From Mariprofundaceae bacterium (lineage in GTDB: Bacteria > Pseudomonadota > Zetaproteobacteria > Mariprofundales > Mariprofundaceae): 7,869 nt of DNA. Of the stretch, positions 1-5,615 are shown piece after piece (the first letter of the stretch is position 1; each line of letters opens with the position of its first letter). The translations under genes and the position numbers were made by a program. The notes below the pieces were generated by a model. That model was not told where the DNA came from. It searched no databases and saw nothing but the letters and a program-made list of their open reading frames with translations. The stretch lies in assembly GCA_030950865.1 (NCBI GenBank), contig JAUZQR010000242.1, positions 1 through 7,869 of the forward strand, given 5' to 3'.

Positions 1-538
1 GAATGAACATGATGTAGGCATCGTTGATTGTCGCGGGCAATGTATAAGGGGTGTATGCATTACCATGTTTATCAAAACAACTGTGTGCGATTTCAACGGT
101 TTGTGCACACATGCTGTGTTCATCGCCTTTGAGAATTTCACCTGTAGATTTATAAAATTTAATGCCATTGCGATCATCAGGAATATGGCTACCAGTCACC
201 ATAATGCAGGGAATCTGTTGAGACATGGCATAACAGGCAATGGCAGGGGTGGGGACAAACCCACAATATACAGGGGTATAACCGCTATCATGAATTGCCA
301 TGGCAACAGCCGCTAAAATTTTGGGTGTGCTGGAGCGAAAATCACCTGCAATTGCAATGCTAGAATCTGCTTGTAAATCATTGATATATTGAAGATGTTG
401 GATGAAGGCGAGTGTGTAGGCATAACATACTTCATCGCTCATATCGGTTACTAAACCGCGTGCACCACTGGTGCCGAATTTCACACCGCTTTGTTGCATA
501 AGTGTTGAAATTTCGATATTTTTACAGGTTTGCGTCAT
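1..538 (-). CDS. Phosphomannomutase/phosphoglucomutase family enzyme, N-terminal part (cut by window edge)
   Basis: This is the 5' part of an alpha-D-phosphohexomutase, which interconverts hexose 1- and 6-phosphates to supply sugar nucleotides for polysaccharide or LPS synthesis in the cytoplasm. I translated the minus strand by hand from the ATG at 538 and got 179 uninterrupted codons running off the left edge. Domain I hallmarks are visible: FGTSGARG at about residues 21-28 (substrate phosphate region) and the active-site phosphoserine loop TGSHIPDDRNGIKFY at about 115-129, with Ser117 as the phosphorylated residue. That loop is typical of the phosphomannomutase/phosphoglucomutase branch rather than GlmM, but substrate specificity cannot be fixed because the sugar-binding domain lies outside the window. 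An AAGGA ribosome site (544-548) lies 5 nt upstream of the ATG. The gene is divergent from tolB, with a 119-nt spacer in which I found no convincing promoter for either gene. Confidence 0.9.
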   Translation of the reverse strand, partial: MTQTCKNIEISTLMQQSGVKFGTSGARGLVTDMSDEVCYAYTLAFIQHLQYINDLQADSSIAIAGDFRSSTPKILAAVAMAIHDSGYTPVYCGFVPTPAIACYAMSQQIPCIMVTGSHIPDDRNGIKFYKSTGEILKGDEHSMCAQTVEIAHSCFDKHGNAYTPYTLPATINDAYIMFI

Positions 539-657
539 GTTTTTCCTTGCATTGTTGATACATTTTATGCCGTTTCTTAGTGCGCTTGTGGGGTAGGGAA
601 CAATAGAAGTCAAATTCAACCTTGCAATCAAAATATCAGCCGTTAGAACGTTTTGTT

Positions 658-1920
658 ATGTATAAGTTATTATTTCTGCCTTTACTTTTTATCTCACAAC
701 TTAGTTATGCGGTTGAATTTGATATTTATCAATCCGACTACAAACCCTTAAATATGGCTTTGGTGGTTGATGTTTTACCCGATCTGGAGAAACAGAAAGC
801 CTTGTTGAATCAAGTGATTAAACATGATTTGGAATCCAGCCAATCATTTCATGCACTGAATGAAGTGGGTTTCTTAGCCTCACCAGAGGAAGCATTTCAA
901 AGTGTTGATTATGCTGATTGGCGTATTATTGGAGCCGATGTACTGGCACTGTGTAAATTAACAGAGATGGATGCTGTATGGCATGTTGATTTACAGGTTC
1001 ATCAGCCATTTCGAGGTAAAGAGTTACTCAAACAGAGTTTTGAAGTGAAAAAGAATGCTTTGCGTGGTTTGGCGCATCAGTTATCTAATCATATTTATCA
1101 AGCGGTGCTCAACATTCCAGGCCATTTTTCAAGTGAGATACTCTATGTTACCAAACATGGTGATAAGTCCGATTTGATGTATATGGATCAAGATGGTTAT
1201 AACTTGCAAGCTGTAGGTACAGGTTTTACTCTTTTATTATCACCCGATTGGTCGCCTGATGGACGCTTTGTGGCATTGAATACCTATGTTGGTAATCGCC
1301 CGCGCCTTGAAACTTTTGATCTTGTAACAGGGCAACGCAATGGCTTTGGACGCTTTCATGGTTTGAATAGTACACCTGAGTATTCACCTGATGGTCGTTT
1401 TATTGCGGCGACCTTATCTTGGACGGGTAACTCAGACATTCACATTTATGATGTGAAATCAAAAAAATGGCGACAGTTTACCCATTATCGCGGTATTGAT
1501 ACCACGCCAACATGGTCGCCAGATGGCAAGTGGATTGCGTTTGCCAGTAGCCGTTCGGGTTCACCGCAAATTTATCGCAAAGCAGTGGCTGGTGGAAAAG
1601 CACAACGTATCAGTTTGAAAGCATCGTATAATACATCACCTGTATGGTCACCCAAGGGAGACCGTATTGCCTTTATTACCAAGAAAAAATGGGAATATGC
1701 ATTGGCAACAATGCGTGTGGATGGTACGGATGTTCGTTATTTGGCAACAGGGCAGGCAATTGAGTCACCATCGTGGTCACCCAATGGGCAAATGTTGCTT
1801 TATTCGGCAGAAGATCGCGGCATGAGACGTATTTATCGTGTGCCAAGCTGGGGTGGCAAGCCTGTACCGATTACGGCTGCCAATCATGATGCATCTGATC
1901 CTGCGTGGTCACGGCACTAA
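658..1920 (+). CDS. tolB: Tol-Pal system periplasmic beta-propeller protein TolB
   Basis: TolB is the periplasmic partner that shuttles between TolA and Pal. From the ATG at 658 the protein is 420 aa, close to the usual 430. Residues 1-18 form a short Sec signal peptide (MYKLLFLPLLFISQLSYA) with likely cleavage after Ala18. The new N-terminus (VEFDIYQSDYKPL) is where the TolA-binding TolB box lies. An alpha/beta domain runs to about residue 150. A C-terminal six-bladed propeller follows, with PD40-type blade motifs SPDG at about 199, 243 and 287, SPKG at 331, SPNG at 374, and a closing PAWS near the end. An in-frame TTG at 622 would add 12 residues before the signal peptide; I prefer 658 because the signal peptide then starts normally with Lys3. 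Neither start has a good Shine-Dalgarno sequence. TolB is followed by pal, as in other tol clusters, but its usual upstream neighbour tolA is on the other strand 3.7 kb away. Confidence 0.95.
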   Translation: MYKLLFLPLLFISQLSYAVEFDIYQSDYKPLNMALVVDVLPDLEKQKALLNQVIKHDLESSQSFHALNEVGFLASPEEAFQSVDYADWRIIGADVLALCKLTEMDAVWHVDLQVHQPFRGKELLKQSFEVKKNALRGLAHQLSNHIYQAVLNIPGHFSSEILYVTKHGDKSDLMYMDQDGYNLQAVGTGFTLLLSPDWSPDGRFVALNTYVGNRPRLETFDLVTGQRNGFGRFHGLNSTPEYSPDGRFIAATLSWTGNSDIHIYDVKSKKWRQFTHYRGIDTTPTWSPDGKWIAFASSRSGSPQIYRKAVAGGKAQRISLKASYNTSPVWSPKGDRIAFITKKKWEYALATMRVDGTDVRYLATGQAIESPSWSPNGQMLLYSAEDRGMRRIYRVPSWGGKPVPITAANHDASDPAWSRH

Positions 1921-2055
1921 GTTTTTACATGAGTCATGTCCAACTTGGTTTTTTTGTGCTATGAATAGGTAGATGGTATGCTGCTACTGGACAATTTATT
2001 ATCTTTGGTGTTCAATACAGGCAATTATTTGTAGGGTTAAATTCGGGAGGAACGG
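1921..2055 (+). other. tolB-pal spacer with two abutting palindromes and a T-run
   Basis: This 135-nt gap is longer than a purely co-transcribed pair needs. It holds the 13-bp odd palindrome ACATGAGTCATGT (1927-1939), directly followed by CCAACTTGG (1940-1948) and seven Ts (1949-1955). The loops are too short for a good intrinsic terminator. A weak sigma70-like pair, TGGACA (1988-1993) and TTCAAT (2011-2016) with 17-nt spacing, could drive pal on its own, but the -10 box lacks the key second-position A. The pal ribosome site GGGAGGA (2045-2051) is the strongest initiation signal on the plus strand. All regulatory meaning here is inference. Confidence 0.35.
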
Positions 2056-2529
2056 ATGAAATTGAATAAATTACTTTTTGTAGGATTAGCTGCTTTTGCT
2101 TTGATGGCTTCAGGTTGTGCCAAGCATGAAGTGACGACTGATGGCGCTACGACAAAACACGGCGCTGCAACGCATTCTGTGAAATCAATGGCCTCTAAAC
2201 CAGCTTCAAGTTCAGTATATTTTGCGTTTGATAGTGCAAACTTGGACGCAGCAGGTAGTGCTACATTGGATGGTTATGCAGCATGGTTGAATGATCATGG
2301 AGCAGTTTCTGTGACTATTGAAGGCAACTGTGATCAACGTGGCAGCCGTGAATATAACTTGGCATTGGGTCAACAACGTGCTGATAGTGTTAAAGCTTAT
2401 TTGGTGGCTCGTGGTGTAAGTGCAAGTCATATAGATACAGTATCTTATGGTGAAGAGCGCGCTGCTTGTTCTGGAACTGGCGAAGCATGCTGGGCTCAGA
2501 ATCGTCATGCGGACATTGTTAGTCGTTAA
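2056..2529 (+). CDS. pal: Peptidoglycan-associated outer-membrane lipoprotein Pal
   Basis: Pal anchors the outer membrane to peptidoglycan and is the outer-membrane end of the Tol-Pal machine. The 157-aa precursor has a lipoprotein signal with lipobox ASGC and lipidated Cys21. Ala follows the Cys, so no inner-membrane retention Asp is present. A Thr/Ser/Ala-rich tether covers about residues 22-52. An OmpA-like domain covers about 53-157: VYFAFDSANLD, the segment GNCDQRGSREYN at 90-101, and LGQQRAD with Arg108. Asp93 and Arg108 are the expected meso-diaminopimelate contacts by family comparison. WAQNRHADI near the C-terminus is also typical. Cys138 and Cys145 flank the last loop and could form a disulfide, as in Pal proteins with a CxxxxxxCW pattern. 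The ATG has an excellent ribosome site, GGGAGGA, ending 4 nt upstream. A strong terminator follows 24 nt after the stop. Confidence 0.97.
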   Translation: MKLNKLLFVGLAAFALMASGCAKHEVTTDGATTKHGAATHSVKSMASKPASSSVYFAFDSANLDAAGSATLDGYAAWLNDHGAVSVTIEGNCDQRGSREYNLALGQQRADSVKAYLVARGVSASHIDTVSYGEERAACSGTGEACWAQNRHADIVSR

Positions 2530-2553
2530 AACATTGCAAGTTTTGAATATTAA

Positions 2554-2586
2554 ACAGCCATCGGTTTCGCCGATGGCTGTTTTTTT
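2554..2586 (+). terminator. Strong intrinsic terminator after pal, overlapping the start of cpoB
   Basis: The arms ACAGCCATCGG (2554-2564) and CCGATGGCTGT (2570-2580) are perfectly complementary over 11 bp around the 5-nt loop TTTCG. The 3' arm runs straight into a T-tract (last arm base plus 2581-2586). This is a textbook rho-independent terminator for pal. It is unusual because the 3' arm contains the candidate cpoB start ATG at 2573 and the T-tract encodes the Val-Phe-Phe of the CpoB signal sequence. Transcription of cpoB-queE-queC from upstream therefore needs read-through or antitermination. Confidence 0.9.
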
Positions 2587-3352
2587 CGTGCCTATGTGTT
2601 TACTCTTGTTGGGTTTATCAGGTTGTGCAGTTAAAGAAGGTGTTGCTTGGCAAGAGGATAAAGGCTTTGTGCTTCAGTCTTTGGAGCATGTAAGTGAAAG
2701 GCAGGGGCAACTTAGTCAAAAATACGAATTATCTGACAAGCGGCTTCTTGAGTTGGAAAAGAAAGTTGCGAAACAACAGGCTAATATTGATGCATTGATG
2801 GCATCAATCAAAGCACAAAAAAATAAGAAACATCACGTAATGGCAACGAAGAAACGAGATTCTAGTAAAAAACAAAAAAACAAAAAACAAACATTGACCA
2901 CAAAGATAGATCAGATTGACTCCGATATTCAACAAACCGTTAAGCAATCAAAAAATGATTATAAGCCTGCGGAAAAGAATGATTATACTGCGGCATATTT
3001 GGCATTGAAAAGTGGTCGTTATGATGAAGCAATTAACGCATTCCAGACATTTTTAAATGTGTATCCAAGTGGTGAATATGCCGATCAGGCTTATTATTGG
3101 TTGGGTGAAAGCTTGTTGGCAAAAGGTGAGTTTTTATCTGCTGTAGAAGCTTTTAATACATTGACGCAAACGTATCCGAAAAGTAGTAAATATCAGGCAG
3201 GTTTATTGAAATTGGGTATTGCCTACCAGCAAGCTGAACGTTTGGGTGATGCCAGAGCGGTATTGCAACGATTGATTGATGAAGACCCTGATTCTAAGGC
3301 TGCAGAGCATGCTAGATCTCGCTTGTCTGCATTGAAGATAAATAAAAAGTAA
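2573..3352 (+). CDS. cpoB: Cell-division coordinator CpoB (YbgF), here a predicted lipoprotein with TPR repeats
   Basis: CpoB couples Tol-Pal to septal peptidoglycan synthesis in the periplasm. From the ATG at 2573 it is 259 aa. It begins with a hydrophobic signal ending in lipobox LSGC, with Cys18 the predicted lipidation site; E. coli CpoB instead has an ordinary cleaved signal. A heptad-like coiled coil covers about residues 25-78. A very Lys-rich linker (KNKKHH, KKRDSSKKQKNKK) covers about 79-111. TPR repeats from about 138 include YLALKSGRYDEAINAFQTFL, then YADQAYYWLGE, the YbgF signature. The start is uncertain: no candidate has a Shine-Dalgarno site. The ATG at 2573 lies inside the terminator stem and gives a signal with no positive charge. 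The in-frame TTG at 2543 would give MNIKQPSVSP before it, supplying a Lys and starting 13 nt after the pal stop, so coupled reinitiation is possible. Confidence 0.9.
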   Translation: MAVFFVPMCLLLLGLSGCAVKEGVAWQEDKGFVLQSLEHVSERQGQLSQKYELSDKRLLELEKKVAKQQANIDALMASIKAQKNKKHHVMATKKRDSSKKQKNKKQTLTTKIDQIDSDIQQTVKQSKNDYKPAEKNDYTAAYLALKSGRYDEAINAFQTFLNVYPSGEYADQAYYWLGESLLAKGEFLSAVEAFNTLTQTYPKSSKYQAGLLKLGIAYQQAERLGDARAVLQRLIDEDPDSKAAEHARSRLSALKINKK

Positions 3353-3368
3353 AATCTCTGCCTGACTT

Positions 3369-4013
3369 ATGATTAACATTCACGAAATTTACCAGAGTAT
3401 TCAAGGTGAAAGCACGCTGGTTGGTGTGCCATGTACATTTGTGCGTTTGGCAGGCTGTCCTTTGCGTTGTACATATTGTGATACATTGCAGGCTATCCCT
3501 TTTGATAGTGGAAAAAGCATGGCGATTGATGATGTGCTTGCACAGGTTTCGGCATGGAATAACCCATTGGTATTGGTAACGGGTGGTGAGCCTTTGGCAC
3601 AAAAAGCATGCATCGACTTATTGCAGAAATTATTGGCTACGGGTGTAACTGTGCAGTTGGAAACATCGGGGGCATTGGATATCACCACTGTGCCAGTTGC
3701 AGTGCGTAAGGTTGTTGATATTAAAACGCCTGGCAGTGGTGAAGAAAAGCGTAACCATTGGGAAAATTTACAATACTTACAAGCCCATGATGAAATCAAG
3801 TTTGTATTAAGCAATCAGGCTGATTATGCATGGGCAAAGCGGGTGATTGATGAACGTTTGCAAGATACATCAGCAACGATTCTATTATCGCCATGTTGGG
3901 GTGCATTGAATCCAGAAGAGCTATGCGCTTGGATTTTGCGCGATAAATTACCAGTTCGTATGCAATTGCAAATGCATAAAGTTATTTGGGGTGCGGAGAA
4001 AACAGGTGTGTAA
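3369..4013 (+). CDS. queE: 7-carboxy-7-deazaguanine synthase QueE
   Basis: QueE is a radical SAM enzyme that converts 6-carboxytetrahydropterin to 7-carboxy-7-deazaguanine, the ring-contraction step of preQ0/queuosine synthesis. The 214-aa protein has the N-terminal family motif EIYQSIQGEST (6-16). The cluster-binding cysteines Cys30, Cys34 and Cys37 lie in GCPLRCTYCDT, a standard CxxxCxxC that ligates the 4Fe-4S cluster. The SAM-contacting GGEP motif follows at about 72-75, and the C-terminus carries the usual HKVIWGA block. Length and start fit the family. It begins 16 nt after the cpoB stop, so co-transcription is likely, yet the upstream sequence CTCTGCCTGACTT contains no recognisable Shine-Dalgarno site; initiation may rely on coupling to cpoB translation. 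QueC follows directly. The companion enzymes FolE and QueD are not in the window. Confidence 0.95.
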   Translation: MINIHEIYQSIQGESTLVGVPCTFVRLAGCPLRCTYCDTLQAIPFDSGKSMAIDDVLAQVSAWNNPLVLVTGGEPLAQKACIDLLQKLLATGVTVQLETSGALDITTVPVAVRKVVDIKTPGSGEEKRNHWENLQYLQAHDEIKFVLSNQADYAWAKRVIDERLQDTSATILLSPCWGALNPEELCAWILRDKLPVRMQLQMHKVIWGAEKTGV

Positions 4014-4014
4014 T

Positions 4015-4020
4015 GTGGAG
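4015..4020 (+). promoter_or_regulatory. Ribosome binding site that fixes the queC start
   Basis: GTGGAG, with its GGAG core at 4017-4020, sits 6 nt before the GTG at 4027, ideal spacing. It supports that GTG over two other in-frame GTG codons: 3991, which lies inside queE, and 4015, which is part of this very site. Confidence 0.7.
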
Positions 4021-4026
4021 AATGCT

Positions 4027-4719
4027 GTGAAAGATGATGTAGTTAAAGCAGTGGTGTTGTTATCGGGCGGATTGGATTCGGCAACAACTTTGGCTTGGGC
4101 AGTACGTGAAAAAGCTTGGCAGTGTACCACTTTGGCTTTTGATTATGGACAAAGGCACCGTATTGAACTTGAAGCCTCCGCCGCTATTGCAGGTGTAAAT
4201 GGTATTATAGACCATCGCGTTATTCGGGTTGATTTGGGTGTGATTGGTGGTTCTGCATTGACTACTGATTTGGATGTGCCCAAAGATGCTGCGGATGATG
4301 GCGAAATTCCTGTAACCTATGTGCCTGCACGGAATCTTGTATTTCTTTCATTGGCAGCGGGTTTGGCAGAGACAGTAGGTGCAACAAAAATTGTGATTGG
4401 TGCAAATATTGTGGATTACTCGGGTTACCCTGATTGTCGTCCTGAATTTCTGAATTCGTTTGTCAAAACAGCCTTACTGGGTACCAAAGCAGGCTCTGAA
4501 GGGCGGGATATGGAAGTGGTTGCGCCTCTGATTAGTTTGGACAAGTCAGAAATTATTGCTATGGGCTTGGAATTGGGAGTGGACTATAGTTTGACGCGTT
4601 CATGTTATGATCCTGATGCGCAAGGTATGCCTTGTGGTCACTGCGATTCCTGTCATTTTAGGCGTACTGGTTTTGAAATGCTTGGCAAAAATGATCCATT
4701 GCCTTATCCGAAGGTATAA
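4027..4719 (+). CDS. queC: 7-cyano-7-deazaguanine (preQ0) synthase QueC
   Basis: QueC uses ATP and ammonia to turn 7-carboxy-7-deazaguanine, the QueE product, into preQ0 in the cytoplasm. From the GTG at 4027 it is 230 aa, almost the same as E. coli QueC (231). The PP-loop ATP pyrophosphatase motif LSGGLDSATT is at about 11-20. FDYGQRHRIE follows at about 38-47, and VPARN and GANIVDYSGYPDCR follow in family order. The C-terminal zinc site is formed by Cys193, Cys203, Cys206 and Cys209 in CYDPDAQGMPCGHCDSC. The start choice rests on the well-placed GGAG and on length; starting at 3991 would add 12 unconserved residues overlapping queE. The gap to queE is 13 nt, and both genes serve consecutive steps, so they form a functional pair at the end of the tolB-pal-cpoB block. 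No terminator is visible after the stop. Confidence 0.95.
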   Translation: MKDDVVKAVVLLSGGLDSATTLAWAVREKAWQCTTLAFDYGQRHRIELEASAAIAGVNGIIDHRVIRVDLGVIGGSALTTDLDVPKDAADDGEIPVTYVPARNLVFLSLAAGLAETVGATKIVIGANIVDYSGYPDCRPEFLNSFVKTALLGTKAGSEGRDMEVVAPLISLDKSEIIAMGLELGVDYSLTRSCYDPDAQGMPCGHCDSCHFRRTGFEMLGKNDPLPYPKV

Positions 4720-4734
4720 GCACAGTGTGTGTTA

Positions 4735-4764
4735 TTCAAAGTATGGCTTAGTTTGATGTATGAT
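4735..4764 (+). promoter_or_regulatory. Possible sigma70 promoter for the glucosaminidase gene
   Basis: TATGAT (4759-4764) matches five of six consensus -10 bases. An 18-nt spacer separates it from TTCAAA (4735-4740), which matches four of six -35 bases. A start near 4771 would give a leader of about 20 nt carrying the AAAGGGAG ribosome site (4777-4784) before the TTG at 4792. A short direct repeat, TGATGTATGA (4754-4763 and 4765-4774), overlaps the -10 region. It is a motif match only and could be chance in AT-rich sequence. Confidence 0.4.
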
Positions 4765-4791
4765 TGATGTATGAGTAAAGGGAGAGATATT

Positions 4792-5502
4792 TTGAAGATA
4801 AATAAATTTTTAGTACCTGCATTTGCAGTCATTTATTCTGCTATGGGCATAAACATTCTTTATGCAAATGAAAATATAGAAGCGGCTTGCCAAGAAAAAA
4901 GCTATAAAGCAGATATTGTTCCCAAGAAAATGACTGTGCAAGAAAAGAAGTTGCGCTTTCGTTGTTTGATTCAACCTGCTGTTGAAGATGTGTTTTCCGA
5001 ATTAATGGAACAATATAACGACGTATTAAAGGCAATCAATGCAGGAAGTGATAGTGAAAAAATCAGACAATTGAAAGTTAAATACAAAGTAGAGAGCAAC
5101 AAAGACTTACTTAAAGCTATAAAACCTCACCCTAAAAGTATTGCGGTAGCACAGGCTGCAATGGAAAGTGCTTGGGGAACATCTAGGTTTTTTAAAGAGG
5201 CCAATAATATATTTGGTGTTTGGTCATTCAATAAAAATGAACCGAGGATAGCTGCAGGCAAGAAACGTGGTAACAAAACGATTTGGGTAAAAAAATATCC
5301 TTCCATCAAGGCATCTATTGCAGATTATTACTTTGTGCTGGCGCGTGGTCGAGCTTTTAGTGAGTTCAGAAGTTTAAAAATGACAACGGCAGACCCTTAT
5401 CTGTTAGTGGAAAAATTAAATCATTACTCTGAAAGAAAAGCTGCGTACGGAAAAGAATTGGCATCCATGATTAGATATAATAAATTTTATAAGCTTGATT
5501 GA
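4792..5502 (+). CDS. Exported Bax-like glucosaminidase (peptidoglycan hydrolase)
   Basis: This is a predicted beta-N-acetylglucosaminidase of the Bax/GH73-like superfamily, which cleaves peptidoglycan glycan strands. The catalytic-domain signature AVAQAAMESAWGTSRFF is followed by EANNIFGVWSF. Glu125 in MESAWG (numbered from the TTG) is the expected catalytic acid, and PSIKASIADYYFVL matches the family's later helix. The N-terminus MKINKFLVPAFAVIYSAMGI continues to ILYA, a Sec signal with likely cleavage near residue 25. A charged alpha-helical region with Cys33 and Cys58, a possible disulfide pair, lies between signal and domain. I chose the TTG at 4792 because AAAGGGAG lies 7 nt upstream. 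The in-frame ATG at 4771 has no ribosome site and would sit at the predicted transcript start. By hand count the first part of the gene is about 35% GC, against about 46% in parts of queC. It sits between the two convergent tol halves. Bax itself has an uncertain role in E. coli. Confidence 0.85.
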   Translation: MKINKFLVPAFAVIYSAMGINILYANENIEAACQEKSYKADIVPKKMTVQEKKLRFRCLIQPAVEDVFSELMEQYNDVLKAINAGSDSEKIRQLKVKYKVESNKDLLKAIKPHPKSIAVAQAAMESAWGTSRFFKEANNIFGVWSFNKNEPRIAAGKKRGNKTIWVKKYPSIKASIADYYFVLARGRAFSEFRSLKMTTADPYLLVEKLNHYSERKAAYGKELASMIRYNKFYKLD

Positions 5503-5615
5503 AAAAACGCTAACTGTTCAGGTAGAATGCTTACAAACATCCCTGTATTGCATTGCGTTACATTGTTTCGACTGCTATTCGACGAATTTTCTTAACGTGT
5601 CGATTGCTAAGCGTT
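5503..5615. other. Intergenic gap between convergent glucosaminidase gene and tolA
   Basis: The gap is 113 nt between two converging stop codons. I looked for a bidirectional terminator and found none convincing. AAAACGCT (5504-5511) and AGCGTTTT (5610-5617) are complementary but about 98 nt apart. TCGAC and GTCGA (5578-5582 and 5598-5602) could make a weak 5-bp stem. Two near-identical 10-mers, TCGACTGCTA (5568-5577) and TCGATTGCTA (5600-5609), are direct repeats of unknown meaning. Without a good terminator the opposing transcripts may overlap. Confidence 0.4.

Noticed and set aside
65..316. Plus-strand open frame at the left edge
   Set aside because: It lies antisense to the phosphohexomutase gene, whose minus-strand translation has clear active-site motifs; the plus frame resembles no family.
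539..657. TTGATA (555-560) as a tolB -35 box
   Set aside because: No acceptable -10 lies at 16-18 nt; other hexamer pairs in this spacer are equally poor.
2212..2508. Minus-strand open frame within pal
   Set aside because: It is a shadow of pal; the Cys/Thr-rich translation is not protein-like.
4720..4750. CACAGTGTG as part of a terminator after queC
   Set aside because: The stem is 4 bp with almost no loop and there is no T-run.
5568..5609. Direct repeat TCGAYTGCTA as a recombination or attachment site
   Set aside because: Only two imperfect 10-mers, with no integrase gene or target gene nearby.
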